A stretch of DNA of 64,000 nt from DAOUJH01 sp965248955 (GTDB taxonomy: Bacteria; Chloroflexota; Dehalococcoidia; Lucifugimonadales; QGNO01), in assembly GCA_965248955.1 (NCBI GenBank), contig OZ252212.1, positions 372,001 to 436,000 of the forward strand, written 5' to 3'. Below are positions 45,814-56,363 of this stretch, one piece after another (within the stretch, counting starts at the first letter, position 1; each line of letters begins with the position of its first letter). Below the pieces are notes generated by a model, which saw nothing but the letters and a program-made list of their open reading frames with translations, made no database searches and was not told the DNA's origin. The translations under genes and the position numbers were made by a program.

Positions 45814-47213
45814 CCATCGAAGCCAGCATAGTAAATCTCGTCTACCTCATTGCCGCCGTCCTGTTCATCTTTGGACTGAAGAGCCTCTCCCACCCCCGGA
45901 CCGCGGTCCGGGGCAACATCATGGGCGCAGCCGGTATGCTCCTTGCCGTGATAATCACGCTGTTCGACCAGCAGATAGTGCGATTCGAGCTAATCGCGGC
46001 CGGCGTGGCCATCGGCGCGGCGGTGGGAGTAGTGCTGGCGACGAGGGTGGCCCTAACCTCCATGCCCCAGCTTGTAGCGTTGTTCAACGGCCTGGGCGGC
46101 GCCGCCTCCATGCTGGTGGCCGGCGCGGCTCTGGAGCAAGAGCTTTTCATAGGGACCGACCTGGGCCTGCAGTTCACCATAGCCTCCGGCCTATCCGCCC
46201 TCATTGGATCGGTCACTTTGCTGGGCAGCTTGGTCGCCTTTGGCAAGCTCCAAGGCCTTATTACGGAGTCGCCCGTCTTGCTGCCGGGGCGTCACGTACT
46301 CAACATCCTGCTAGGGCTGGTCTCTGTTGGCCTGGTAGTATGGCTAGCTATAGATCCCTCTAGCAGCGTCCCGTTCTGGGCCTTGGTAGCAGTTGCAGCG
46401 GTATTCGGCATCACCCTGGTCGTACCCATTGGCGGCGCGGATATGCCCGTGGTCATATCTTTGCTCAACTCCTACTCTGGTCTGGCCGCTGCCGCCACGG
46501 GCTTCGTTCTTGAGAATAATATGCTGATAATTGCAGGGTCGTTGGTGGGAGCCGCCGGTCTCATTCTGACCCGCATCATGTCCAAGGCCATGAACCGGTC
46601 TCTGACCAACGTTCTCTTTGCCGGCGTGGGCGCCGTGGCAACCTCCGCGGCAGAGGCTGACGAAGTGTACGGCGGCAAGATAAAGGCAGCGGCGGCCGAC
46701 GAAATAGCCATGCTCCTGGAAGATGCGCGGCGGGTTGTCATAGTGCCCGGCTATGGAATGGCAGTGGCGCAAGCTCAATTCGCGGTGCGGGACCTAACCA
46801 ATCTGCTGGATTCCAAGGGTGTGGAAGTTGAGTTTGCAATCCACCCGGTAGCGGGACGCATGCCCGGTCACATGAACGTCCTACTGGCCGAGGTGAACAT
46901 ACCGTATGAGAAGCTGAGAGAGATGGATGATATAAATCCCAGCTTTGAGCAAACGGACATGGTTCTTGTGATTGGCGCCAACGACGTAGTCAACCCCGTA
47001 GCCAGAGACGCAGACGATCCCTCCAATCCAATAGCCGGAATGCCGATTTTGAACGTAGACCAGGCAAGGACGGTAGTGGTAATCAAACGCAGCTTGAGCC
47101 CGGGGTTTGCTGGGATACCCAACCCGCTTTTTGCGGCGGATAACACGTTAATGTTCTTTGCGGATGCCAAGCAGGCCGCGTTAGACCTGGTCTCCGCAGT
47201 AAAAGGGGTCTAG
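45810..47213 (+). CDS. pntB: NAD(P) transhydrogenase subunit beta
   Basis: 467 residues: eight or nine membrane helices (about 5-260) that carry protons, then NADP(H)-binding domain III with VPGYGMAVAQAQ, HPVAGRMPGHMNVLLAEVNIPY, DMVLVIGANDVVNPVA and NPLFAADNTLMFFADAK. Together the three subunits use the proton gradient to make NADPH from NADH. It would link formate and pyruvate oxidation nearby to NADPH supply. Confidence 0.96.
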   Translation: MTIEASIVNLVYLIAAVLFIFGLKSLSHPRTAVRGNIMGAAGMLLAVIITLFDQQIVRFELIAAGVAIGAAVGVVLATRVALTSMPQLVALFNGLGGAASMLVAGAALEQELFIGTDLGLQFTIASGLSALIGSVTLLGSLVAFGKLQGLITESPVLLPGRHVLNILLGLVSVGLVVWLAIDPSSSVPFWALVAVAAVFGITLVVPIGGADMPVVISLLNSYSGLAAAATGFVLENNMLIIAGSLVGAAGLILTRIMSKAMNRSLTNVLFAGVGAVATSAAEADEVYGGKIKAAAADEIAMLLEDARRVVIVPGYGMAVAQAQFAVRDLTNLLDSKGVEVEFAIHPVAGRMPGHMNVLLAEVNIPYEKLREMDDINPSFEQTDMVLVIGANDVVNPVARDADDPSNPIAGMPILNVDQARTVVVIKRSLSPGFAGIPNPLFAADNTLMFFADAKQAALDLVSAVKGV

Positions 47214-47247
47214 CTTTCAGCGGCTTGGTGGATCCACCAGAAATCTG

Positions 47248-47276
47248 TTGACACCGACCCCAATGGGGTTTATGAT
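47248..47276 (+). promoter_or_regulatory. 16S rRNA promoter
   Basis: TTGACA 47248-47253, 17 bases, TATGAT 47271-47276. Start expected near 47283. A hairpin (ATCGGCC/GGCCGAT, 47286-47302, followed by GTTTTG) lies at once in the leader. Confidence 0.85.
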
Positions 47277-47318
47277 GCAAGAGCAATCGGCCTTTGGCCG
47301 ATGTTTTGCACTTTTGGA

Positions 47319-47347
47319 CCTTAACAAGTGGATAGTGGAAGGAAGGT
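47319..47347 (+). other. 16S precursor processing stem, 5' arm
   Basis: 29 bases that pair with 48977-49005 across the whole 16S gene: 26 Watson-Crick pairs, two G-U and one A-C mismatch. Typical target for RNase III in pre-16S RNA. Confidence 0.85.
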
Positions 47348-47354
47348 AAAGGTT

Positions 47355-48857
<1,503 letters not shown>

Positions 48858-48976
48858 GGGAGTCCCTATCAGGGAATCCTAGGTCGGTGAGTGGGCATAT
48901 TCCTACTCTTGCAGCTGTGGACTGACCACCCATAGCAGTGACGCTCACTTTGGTCACGTTCAACATTGAACCAGAA

Positions 48977-49005
48977 ACCTTCCTTCCGCTATCTACCTGT
49001 TAAGG
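48977..49005 (+). other. 16S precursor processing stem, 3' arm
   Basis: Partner of 47319-47347. It lies only 120 bases after the mature 3' end and is followed in 8 bases by the terminator, showing the transcript holds 16S alone. Confidence 0.85.
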
Positions 49006-49012
49006 ACAAAGC

Positions 49013-49038
49013 AAAACCCGGTGTTTCCACCGGGTTTT
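49013..49038 (+). terminator. Terminator between 16S and lexA
   Basis: Stem AAAACCCGGTG/CACCGGGTTTT (49013-49023 with 49028-49038), loop TTTC, then CGCCTTTT. The A and T ends suit termination in both directions, serving the convergent lexA as well. Confidence 0.9.
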
Positions 49039-49062
49039 CGCCTTTTAGGGGATATCAGGTAG

Positions 49063-49716
49063 TTAACCCAGGTTTCTCAAGACAGCAACCACTTTGCCCT
49101 GCACTTCTATGTTGCTTGCTGAAACAAATATAGGCTCCATTTGGCTGTTGGCCGGCTGGAGGCGCACCACCGTCCCATCATTGTAAATCCGCTTGAGGGT
49201 AGCCTCCTTTTCATTCTTCAGCCAGGCTACCACCATATCGCCATCCTTGACGTTGTCCGCCGGCTGAACAACAACCACATCACCGTCGTCCACCAGAGCA
49301 TCGATCATAGATGTGCCGCGCACCCGCAGGGCGTACAGGTTAGATGTTCCCCTCACCCGTACACCACCCAGCATGCCGTTGACCACGTCCACATGGTCAA
49401 CGGCACTATCCTGTGCCCATCCTTCTGAAGTAGGCACCGGAATGGGCTCGCCGGCGGCTATGTAGCCCATGACAGGGACAGAAACGGCATCCTTGTGCCG
49501 CTTGCCCCCCAAGACCTCAATGCCCCGGGATATCTCCGGAGAGCGACGTATATACCCCTCTTTCTGGAGAATCTTGAGGTTATAGTCCACCACGGAGGTT
49601 GAGCTTATGTTACAAGCGTACTGGATGTCTCTGACCGTTGGGGGATAACCCTGCTCCTCCAAGAACTCCTGTATCAGACTAAGGATCTTTTCTTGACGAA
49701 CTGAAAGCTTTTTCAA
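49063..49716 (-). CDS. lexA: LexA SOS repressor
   Basis: 217 residues. Winged helix-turn-helix (SVRQEKILSLIQEFLEEQG, ISSTSVVDYNLKILQKEGYI), self-cleavage site Ala88-Gly89 (YIAAGEP), catalytic Ser136 (RGTSMID) and Lys175 (TLKRI). Between the cleavage site and the serine there is an extra stretch (about 100-125) with a second RVRGTSN sequence that echoes RVRGTSM. TTG start at 49716 behind GGAGAGG. A near-consensus SOS box lies 41 bases upstream, so it is probably autoregulated. Confidence 0.94.
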   Translation of the reverse strand: MKKLSVRQEKILSLIQEFLEEQGYPPTVRDIQYACNISSTSVVDYNLKILQKEGYIRRSPEISRGIEVLGGKRHKDAVSVPVMGYIAAGEPIPVPTSEGWAQDSAVDHVDVVNGMLGGVRVRGTSNLYALRVRGTSMIDALVDDGDVVVVQPADNVKDGDMVVAWLKNEKEATLKRIYNDGTVVRLQPANSQMEPIFVSASNIEVQGKVVAVLRNLG

Positions 49717-49756
49717 GATGCGCCCTCTCCTAAATCAAAAGATCACCGGCCAAATA

Positions 49757-49768
49757 GTACGAATGTTC
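49757..49768 (-). promoter_or_regulatory. Candidate SOS (LexA) box
   Basis: GTACGAATGTTC, 11 of 12 positions of the Gram-positive-type GAACnnnnGTTC box, with the inner GAAT fitting RNRY. Confidence 0.6.
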
Positions 49769-50020
49769 TTTCTAGTTAGTCAATGTAGCATACAAGAAAA
49801 AGATCTGTCAATGACTGGAATTGCTTCATAACTATTGTTACCGAATAGGGCGTCGTTGCTCCAAAAGTTCCTCTTACCAAGGGGGAGCATGAAGGAGAGC
49901 AGCGTGAAGGACCACGCGTATCGCCTGTGGGTCCTAGTGCTGGGCTCAACCCAATGCTGCTTCGAATTGCTTCATGTAAAGTTGATTCTGCCGAAGCACA
50001 GGGGCGGATTTACAGCGCGC
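49769..50020. other. Non-coding gap between lexA and rpsT
   Basis: With 49717-49756 this makes about 304 bases without a gene. It should hold the lexA promoter on the minus strand. Short open frames lack ribosome sites and domains. No tRNA or known small RNA was recognised. Confidence 0.45.
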
Positions 50021-50272
50021 CTAAGCCATCCTGGCAAGCCGTTTAGCCAGCCTTGATTTGCGCCTGGCCGCATTGTTGTGGTGCAATACCCCTTTTCTTA
50101 CTCCCACGTCCAACACAGACGCAGCCCTGGCAACCGCGGCGGCTGCCTGGTCGCTACTGTTGGAATCCAGGGCACGCTTGGCTTCCGTAACGGCGTTTTT
50201 CGCCGAGCTTCTAGCCGTCTTGTTGCGGACTGTCTTCTTGAGAGAAACACGGTGAGATTTTTCGCTTGGCAT
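50021..50272 (-). CDS. rpsT: 30S ribosomal protein S20
   Basis: 83 residues, Lys/Arg-rich three-helix bundle that binds 16S rRNA: VRNKTARSSAKNAVTEAKRA, GVLHHNNAARRKSRLAKRL. ATG at 50272 after AAAGGA. It lies 19 bases downstream of rel on the same strand. Confidence 0.95.
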   Translation of the reverse strand: MPSEKSHRVSLKKTVRNKTARSSAKNAVTEAKRALDSNSSDQAAAAVARAASVLDVGVRKGVLHHNNAARRKSRLAKRLARMA

Positions 50273-50291
50273 ATGAATCCTTTGTCCTTAC

Positions 50292-52508
50292 TTAGGAGGT
50301 TACCTTGGTTTTTGCTTCCAGGGGTTGGCCATCGGGCGATTTGTTGAAATTCACCCTATTAACCTTGATCATCCCCTGCACTTCTTCCAACTTTGTGAAC
50401 AGTCTGCTCAACTGATTTACATCAGTAGTAAACACGGTTAGCTCCATTATGGCAATGCCCTCTTCCGTTTCACGAGTCACCAGCGAAGCAATGTTCGCCT
50501 TTTCCCCGGAGACATAGGTAGTCACATCTCTGAGCAGACCCACCCTGTCCCAGGCCTCTAGCACCAGCCGGACGGGGTACAGATTCTTCCTGGCGCCCCA
50601 ATCTACTTTGATTATTCGCTCAGGCTCGTCCTCAGAGATGACGTTTTTGCATTCCTTGCGGTGAATGGAGACTCCTCTATTGCGCGTAACGTAGCCAATT
50701 ATTTTATCCTTTGGAAGCGGCGAGCAGCACTGTGCAATATGGGTTAGCAAATTCCCCACCCCTAGCACTTCAATGCCGGAAGCAGGGCCTGTGACGGGGG
50801 CCAGGTAGCTGGTGCCGGGCGGTTGATGGGGTTCCATTGAGGTAAGCCGGGCTGTCACCTGGTTGGCGGTTACGGCGCCGCTGCCCAATGCATAGAAGAG
50901 CTCCTCCACCGAATCCCTATGAAAGAGATGGGCTATCTCTTCTGCAGTTGGCGTTACGTCCAGCCTGCGCAGCTCACGGGACAAAAGCTCTTTGCCGCGT
51001 TCTACGTTGTCGCTCCGTTGCTGTCTACGGAACCACAGTCGAATGCGTTGACGAGCCGTAGCGCTCTTCACATATCCGGCGTGGGGGTTCAGCCAGTCCA
51101 AGCTAGGACCGCGGGCTACTTTGCTGGTGAGAATCTCCACTGTATCGCCGTTTTGCAGCGGAGTATCCAGAGCGGTCAGCTTGCCGTTTACCTTGGCGCC
51201 AATACACCTATGGCCCAGCTCCGTGTGTACGTGGTAGGCCATATCTATGGAAGTGGAGCCGGCGGGCAGTTCTTTGACGTCTCCTTTGGGTGTATATACA
51301 AAGACCCGGTCTGGGAAGAGGTCCGTCTTGACATTTTCCAGGAACTCTTCAGCACCGGAGACCTCGCGCTGCCAATCGAGAAGCTGACGCAGCCAGGTCA
51401 TCTTCTGCTCAAACACGGAGGGCTGGTTTAGCCCCTCCTTGTACAGCCAGTGGGACGCTACGCCATATTCCGCCAGCCTATGCATGTCATGGGTCCGGAT
51501 CTGCACCTCAAGCGGCATAGCGCCCGGGCCCATCAGGGTTGTATGAAGCGACTGGTATAGGTTCTCTTTGGGCTTGGCCACGTAATCATCGAACTGTCCG
51601 GGAAGGGGAGTCCACAGCGCATGCACCACGCCCAAGGTGGTGTAGCACTCGCTCTTTTCGTCGACGAGAACCCGGAGAGCAAACAGGTCGTGAATGTCGT
51701 TGAAGTCCTTGCGCTGGGCGGCATAAGCCTGCATTTTCATTTGAATGCTGTAGATATTCTTGGCTCTGCCTGTAACTTGACCTTTTATGCCGTTTTCTTT
51801 AAGTGCCTGTTCCAGTGTTCGGCGCACCTCTCCTATGTGGCGTTCACGTTCGTCTCTCGTTTTGGACAAAAGCCGGGATATCTCACGATACCGTGCCGGT
51901 TGAAGCTGCTGGAAAGCTATGTCTTCCAGGCGCCATTTGATATCCCACATACCCAATCTATGGGCAAGGGGTGCGTAGATATCCAGGGTCTCTTGTGCAA
52001 TAGCAATCCGCCGCTCCAAGGGCACGTACTTTAGAGTGCGCATATTGTGAAGACGGTCCGCCAACTTGATGAGCACAACTCTTAGGTCTTGGGCCATTGC
52101 AACCAGCATCTTGCGCAAGCTGGCGGCCTGGTTCCCGCCTTCAGACCTGCTCTGAGCACCATCGTCAATATCAGACGTACGGAGACCCAGCCGGTTGAGC
52201 TTGGTAACACCGTCGACTAAGTGAGCGACCTCAGCCCCGAACTCAGTATCCACCTTCTCCAGGGAAACGTCACAATCCTCTATGACGTCATGAAGCAAAG
52301 CGGCAGCTATCGTCGTGGAATCCAGATGCAAGTCGGCCAGATATAATGCGGTTTCCACGGGATGATTTATGTACGGTTCACCGGAAAGCCGCATCTGGCC
52401 GTTGTGCGCCTCCGCAGCGAATTCATAAGCTTTGCATACAAAATCAACGCGGTCATCCGGCAAGTAGCTCCGCACTCTTGTAAGAAGATTCTTCAAAGCA
52501 CCCGTCAC
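50292..52508 (-). CDS. rel: Bifunctional (p)ppGpp synthetase/hydrolase (RelA/SpoT)
   Basis: Stringent-response enzyme, 738 residues. HD hydrolase domain with HDVIEDCD (about 69-76) intact; synthetase domain with GRAKNIYSIQMKM, RVLVD and EVQIRTHDMHRLAEYG; TGS domain (RVFVYTPKGDVKELPAGSTS); CC-type zinc region (HIAQCCSPLPKDKIIGYVTR); C-terminal ACT domain (LVLEAWDRVGLLRDVTTYVS). With both active sites intact it should make and destroy ppGpp. GTG start at 52508. Confidence 0.95.
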   Translation of the reverse strand: MTGALKNLLTRVRSYLPDDRVDFVCKAYEFAAEAHNGQMRLSGEPYINHPVETALYLADLHLDSTTIAAALLHDVIEDCDVSLEKVDTEFGAEVAHLVDGVTKLNRLGLRTSDIDDGAQSRSEGGNQAASLRKMLVAMAQDLRVVLIKLADRLHNMRTLKYVPLERRIAIAQETLDIYAPLAHRLGMWDIKWRLEDIAFQQLQPARYREISRLLSKTRDERERHIGEVRRTLEQALKENGIKGQVTGRAKNIYSIQMKMQAYAAQRKDFNDIHDLFALRVLVDEKSECYTTLGVVHALWTPLPGQFDDYVAKPKENLYQSLHTTLMGPGAMPLEVQIRTHDMHRLAEYGVASHWLYKEGLNQPSVFEQKMTWLRQLLDWQREVSGAEEFLENVKTDLFPDRVFVYTPKGDVKELPAGSTSIDMAYHVHTELGHRCIGAKVNGKLTALDTPLQNGDTVEILTSKVARGPSLDWLNPHAGYVKSATARQRIRLWFRRQQRSDNVERGKELLSRELRRLDVTPTAEEIAHLFHRDSVEELFYALGSGAVTANQVTARLTSMEPHQPPGTSYLAPVTGPASGIEVLGVGNLLTHIAQCCSPLPKDKIIGYVTRNRGVSIHRKECKNVISEDEPERIIKVDWGARKNLYPVRLVLEAWDRVGLLRDVTTYVSGEKANIASLVTRETEEGIAIMELTVFTTDVNQLSRLFTKLEEVQGMIKVNRVNFNKSPDGQPLEAKTKVTS

Positions 52509-52679
52509 CCTATCTTAAGACTGTACAGTCAAAGTATAACCCAACTGGCGGACTGGGACAAAATGCGGACATGGGGACATACGTACATGGGGGTTACTGA
52601 TTCAAAGGATAACGGCACATATATTCTTGTTGTCTTTACTAAGGCATATGCCTAGAGTATTCTGATTTGACACCTATCT

Positions 52680-53954
52680 TTGAGGCTTCCCTTGTACAGA
52701 GCACCTAGAGGCACATCGGACCAATTACCTCAGGAACAGAAATACAGGAAATACGTTGAGGACACAGCTGCGCTGGTATGCCGCACATTTGGGTTCGAAA
52801 GAATCGACACGCCTATTTTCGAAGCTACGGGACTTTTTGTGCGCACGGTTGGAGCGGAAACAGACGTGGTGCAAAAGGAGATGTATACGTTTGAAGACCG
52901 GGGTGGAGATTCCTTGACGCTGAGGCCTGAAGGCACGGCGCCGGTGTGCCGCGCCTATATTGAGCATGGCATGTCCAATCTGCCTCAGCCTGTACGGCTC
53001 TACTACTGCTGCCCCATATTCAGATATGAAAGGCCGCAGGCGGGCCGGTTCCGGCAGCACAACCAGTTTGGAATTGAAGTTATTGGCGATGCCGACCCAT
53101 TGGCAGACTTAGAGGTGGTCCAGCTTGGTTGGACGTTCACCAGGAACCTTGGACTGACCAACCTGACCCTTGCGATCAACTCTATCGGCGATAAGGAATG
53201 CCGCCCCGCTTACTTGAAGAAGCTGAAAGAGTACTATCTAGCGCACCTGCACCATCTATGCGACGACTGTCGTACGCGGTTTGACAGCAACCCTTTGAGG
53301 CTATTGGACTGCAAGCAGACCGGTTGCCAGCCTTTCATAAAGAACGCGCCGCCTTCCACTGAAAGTCTGTGCCTCAGTTGCCAGCGACACTGGGACGCTT
53401 TGCGGGGATATCTGAAACAGCTTTGGATACCGTACAAAGAGAATCATCGCCTGGTTAGAGGACTGGACTACTACACCCGCACAGTTTTTGAGATCCAGCC
53501 TCCGGAAGAGGGAAGCCAAAGCACCGTGTTGGGCGGCGGAAGATACGACGGTCTAATCGAGCAGCTGGGAGGCCCTGCCACGCCGGGAGTGGGTTTCGGC
53601 AGCGGTATAGAGCGGCTGATAGCTAATCTGAAGCGCCAGGGTGTCACGCTGCCCGACAGATCGCCCAGGCCGGTGGTTATTACAGGTCTAGGAGAAGGGG
53701 CCCAGAGCAAAGGTGTGGAGATCGCGGCCGCTCTCAGAGAAGCCGGCGTTTCCGTACTGATTGCTTCCTCAAGCCGCAGTCTCAGAGCCCAAATGCGCTA
53801 CGCTTCCACTATGAACGCAAGCTTCACCGTAATCATCGGAGAAGATGAACTGGTTAGAAGCAAGCTGGGCGTTCGGGACATGGACAACAGCGTCCAGCGA
53901 GAAGTACCTATGCTTGAGATTGTGGATTACCTAACAAAGGCTGCCACAACCTAG
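52680..53954 (+). CDS. hisS: Histidyl-tRNA synthetase
   Basis: Class II synthetase, 424 residues: APRGTSDQLPQEQKYRKYVE, motif 2 FRYERPQAGRFRQHNQFGIE, the histidine-specific LVRGLDYYTRTVFE, GGGRYDGLIEQLGG and motif 3 GFGSGIERL; C-terminal anticodon domain. The TTG at 52680 gives the usual length; another TTG at 52692 is possible. Its stop codon shares CTAG with the convergent lipoprotein gene. Confidence 0.95.
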   Translation: MRLPLYRAPRGTSDQLPQEQKYRKYVEDTAALVCRTFGFERIDTPIFEATGLFVRTVGAETDVVQKEMYTFEDRGGDSLTLRPEGTAPVCRAYIEHGMSNLPQPVRLYYCCPIFRYERPQAGRFRQHNQFGIEVIGDADPLADLEVVQLGWTFTRNLGLTNLTLAINSIGDKECRPAYLKKLKEYYLAHLHHLCDDCRTRFDSNPLRLLDCKQTGCQPFIKNAPPSTESLCLSCQRHWDALRGYLKQLWIPYKENHRLVRGLDYYTRTVFEIQPPEEGSQSTVLGGGRYDGLIEQLGGPATPGVGFGSGIERLIANLKRQGVTLPDRSPRPVVITGLGEGAQSKGVEIAAALREAGVSVLIASSSRSLRAQMRYASTMNASFTVIIGEDELVRSKLGVRDMDNSVQREVPMLEIVDYLTKAATT

Positions 53955-55132
53955 AACACCAAGTTCAGGACCCTGTGAAGGCCACCGGCAGTGTTGTAAA
54001 TAGCTGTTGCGTCACTACGCAGGCCTTCCATGTAAAACTCAATCCTACTGTTCACGTAGAGGTTGTTCACAGCACCTACGGTAAGAATGTACTTCCCGGC
54101 ACCCTCGACTTGTGTCGCAATCCAGAGGTCTCCCAGTGAAGAATTGATTACCCTAGCGTAAACCAGCATTCCTTCCTGGGCCGGTTGCCCGTGCAGGCTC
54201 ACAGTTCCACGGAAGATGAGCGGCGGCGGCGGCGGGGCATTGGGGTTGGGAGCAGGAACGGGCCTTGCCGTATAGTCTATAGAGATGGACCCTGTCTGAA
54301 GAGGACCCAACTGCTGCATAACGTTGTCAGAGGCAAGTGCATAGCCGGCAGGGTTGACTATGAGGCCAAGGTTCTGTACGAAGGCACTGTCTACGTTTAT
54401 CCCCACAATCCGGCCGTCCCTGTTCAGCACGGGGCCGCCTTCCATGCCCCTTTGAGGTTGCAGATTAAGCTCAAAGAACTGCAGCCCTAAAGTAAAGTCA
54501 TCCTTGATATCAGAGATCTCGGCTTGGGCGGGGAACACTTGCTGAGGCCTCCTATTGGGGTAACCAAAGGAAATTACCGCCTCGCCTACCTGCAAAGGCC
54601 CAGAAGACCCCAGCTCCAAGCCAGGTAGATTGGTGTTAGAGGTACGGATCAAGGCCAGGTTCTTGAAATCGTCGCGACCTATTATCCAACCATCAATACG
54701 CTGGCCATTTTCGGCCTCAATTTCCACTAGGGGGCCGACTCCCAATGATCTGCTAGCAGCTAGGACGTGGCCCGCAGGGCTGTTGAGGACGACACCGGAA
54801 GATTGGGCTCCGTTAGAGAATACCTTGACCACTGAAGGGCTCGCCATTGGTATCACGGTTTCCAAACGCGGCGTAGGTGTTGGCGTTGGCGTAGACGTTG
54901 GCGTTGGCGACGGTGTAGGTGTAGGTGTAGCCGTTGGTAAAGGCGTAGGCGTGGCTGTAGGAGTAGGAGTAGCTGTAGGTGCAGGTGTAGGTGTTGACGT
55001 AGGCACAAGCGTCGCTGTAGGAGTAGGTATCATAGTAGGAGTTGCGGTTGGGTCGGGACTAGTACACGCAGCGAGTATAATCAGGTAAACGGAGGCCATA
55101 CTAAGAAGAGCCAGGATCTTGTGAATACGCAT
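53951..55132 (-). CDS. Lipoprotein with dead HtrA-like protease domain
   Basis: 393 residues. Signal peptide with lipobox ILAAC (Cys23), a Thr/Pro repeat linker (about 25-90), then a trypsin-like domain of the HtrA class (about 95-285) and a C-terminal beta domain (about 310-390, like carboxypeptidase-regulatory folds). All three catalytic residues are lost: the His site (normally TNxHVV) reads AASRSL (Arg128), the Asp site DLAVLK reads NLALIR (Asn158), and GNSGGP reads GMEGGP (Glu231). The fold around them (SSGVVLN, GRIVGIN) is kept, so it is probably a binding protein, not a protease. ATG with GGAGC upstream. Confidence 0.82.
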   Translation of the reverse strand: MRIHKILALLSMASVYLIILAACTSPDPTATPTMIPTPTATLVPTSTPTPAPTATPTPTATPTPLPTATPTPTPSPTPTSTPTPTPTPRLETVIPMASPSVVKVFSNGAQSSGVVLNSPAGHVLAASRSLGVGPLVEIEAENGQRIDGWIIGRDDFKNLALIRTSNTNLPGLELGSSGPLQVGEAVISFGYPNRRPQQVFPAQAEISDIKDDFTLGLQFFELNLQPQRGMEGGPVLNRDGRIVGINVDSAFVQNLGLIVNPAGYALASDNVMQQLGPLQTGSISIDYTARPVPAPNPNAPPPPPLIFRGTVSLHGQPAQEGMLVYARVINSSLGDLWIATQVEGAGKYILTVGAVNNLYVNSRIEFYMEGLRSDATAIYNTAGGLHRVLNLVF

Positions 55133-55277
55133 TTAAGCTCCAGGATAATGTAAAATATTAGAATAATCCTATGCTTATTCTAATATACGTATATCCTTTT
55201 GCAAGCAGAGTTTTGCCGGTCTTGCCGTACTCTTGCCAAATCACACGGTCACAAACTCCCGACATAAGAGAAGGGTG

Positions 55278-56363
55278 ATGCTAGACAAATTAGCCGAAAT
55301 GGAACTTCGTCTTAACGAAATCGATGAGTTGATGGCGAGTCCAAGCGTAGCCGTAGACACCACGCTATTGATTAGCTTGAGCAGGGAAAGGGCGAGCCTA
55401 GAACCGGTGGTCAGCTCCTACAAAGAGTATCTTGAAATCCAGCATGCCCTGGAGGATACGCAAAGTATCATCAGGGAAGCAGATGACCCTGATTTGGTGA
55501 CGCTGGCTAAAGAAGAGGTCGCTTCCCTGGAGGATAAAAGAAGCGCCATTGAAAAGGATCTGAAGCAGGCGCTAATACCCACAGACCCCTCAGATACAAG
55601 AAACGTCTTTGTGGAGATACGCGCTGCCACCGGGGGAGACGAAGCTTCACTATTTGCCGGGGACCTTTACCGGATGTATTCTCGCTATGCTCAACTTCAA
55701 CGCTGGCAAGTTGACCTGGTCGACGCTCACGAATCGGAGGTTGGCGGCTTCAAAGAGATAATTTTCCAGGTCAACGGCCGGGACGTATACAGCTACCTCA
55801 AGTATGAAAGCGGCGCCCACCGGGTGCAGAGGGTTCCTGTTACGGAGTCCTCAGGCAGATTGCACACCTCCACAGCTACCGTTGCCGTTCTTCCGGAGGC
55901 GGAAGAGGTTGACATTGATATCAAAGACGAAGACTTGCGAATAGACATATTTCACGCAGGCGGTCATGGCGGGCAAAATGTAAACAAAGTTGCCACCGCA
56001 GTGCGCGTTACCCATCTGGCCACCGGAATAGCGGCCGTGTGCCAGGATGAAAGGTCGCAATTGCGCAACAAAGAAAAGGCGCTGAACGTACTCAGAGCAC
56101 GCCTGTTTGACAAAGCACAACGAGAACAGCAAGAAAGCCTTAGCCAGGAAAGACGGAACAAGGTGGGCACCGGAGAACGCTCCGAGAAAATCAGGACTTA
56201 TAATTTCCCCCAAGACCGCATTACAGACCACAGGATCAACAAGAGCTTCCACAACATACAGTCCATTTTAGATGGCGAGATGGCGCCGATTGTTGAGCCT
56301 CTCAGAGAATATGAGCAAAGTAAGCGAATGGAAAGCCTCTGGAACAACAGCCACAGTTCGTGA
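55278..56363 (+). CDS. prfA: Peptide chain release factor 1
   Basis: Reads UAA and UAG. 361 residues with the PxT tripeptide (PVT in RVPVTESSGR) that marks RF1, the catalytic GGQ (GGHGGQNVN) and a coiled N-terminus. I use the ATG at 55278; the open frame extends 15 codons further from a TTG without support. Overlaps prmC, which methylates the GGQ glutamine. Confidence 0.95.
   Translation: MLDKLAEMELRLNEIDELMASPSVAVDTTLLISLSRERASLEPVVSSYKEYLEIQHALEDTQSIIREADDPDLVTLAKEEVASLEDKRSAIEKDLKQALIPTDPSDTRNVFVEIRAATGGDEASLFAGDLYRMYSRYAQLQRWQVDLVDAHESEVGGFKEIIFQVNGRDVYSYLKYESGAHRVQRVPVTESSGRLHTSTATVAVLPEAEEVDIDIKDEDLRIDIFHAGGHGGQNVNKVATAVRVTHLATGIAAVCQDERSQLRNKEKALNVLRARLFDKAQREQQESLSQERRNKVGTGERSEKIRTYNFPQDRITDHRINKSFHNIQSILDGEMAPIVEPLREYEQSKRMESLWNNSHSS

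Noticed and set aside
52509..52679. T-box or riboswitch before hisS
   Set aside because: No T-box sequence, specifier stem or terminator/antiterminator pair could be found.
54840..55060. GT-rich tandem tract read as a possible non-coding repeat
   Set aside because: It simply encodes the Thr/Pro linker of the lipoprotein at 53951-55132.
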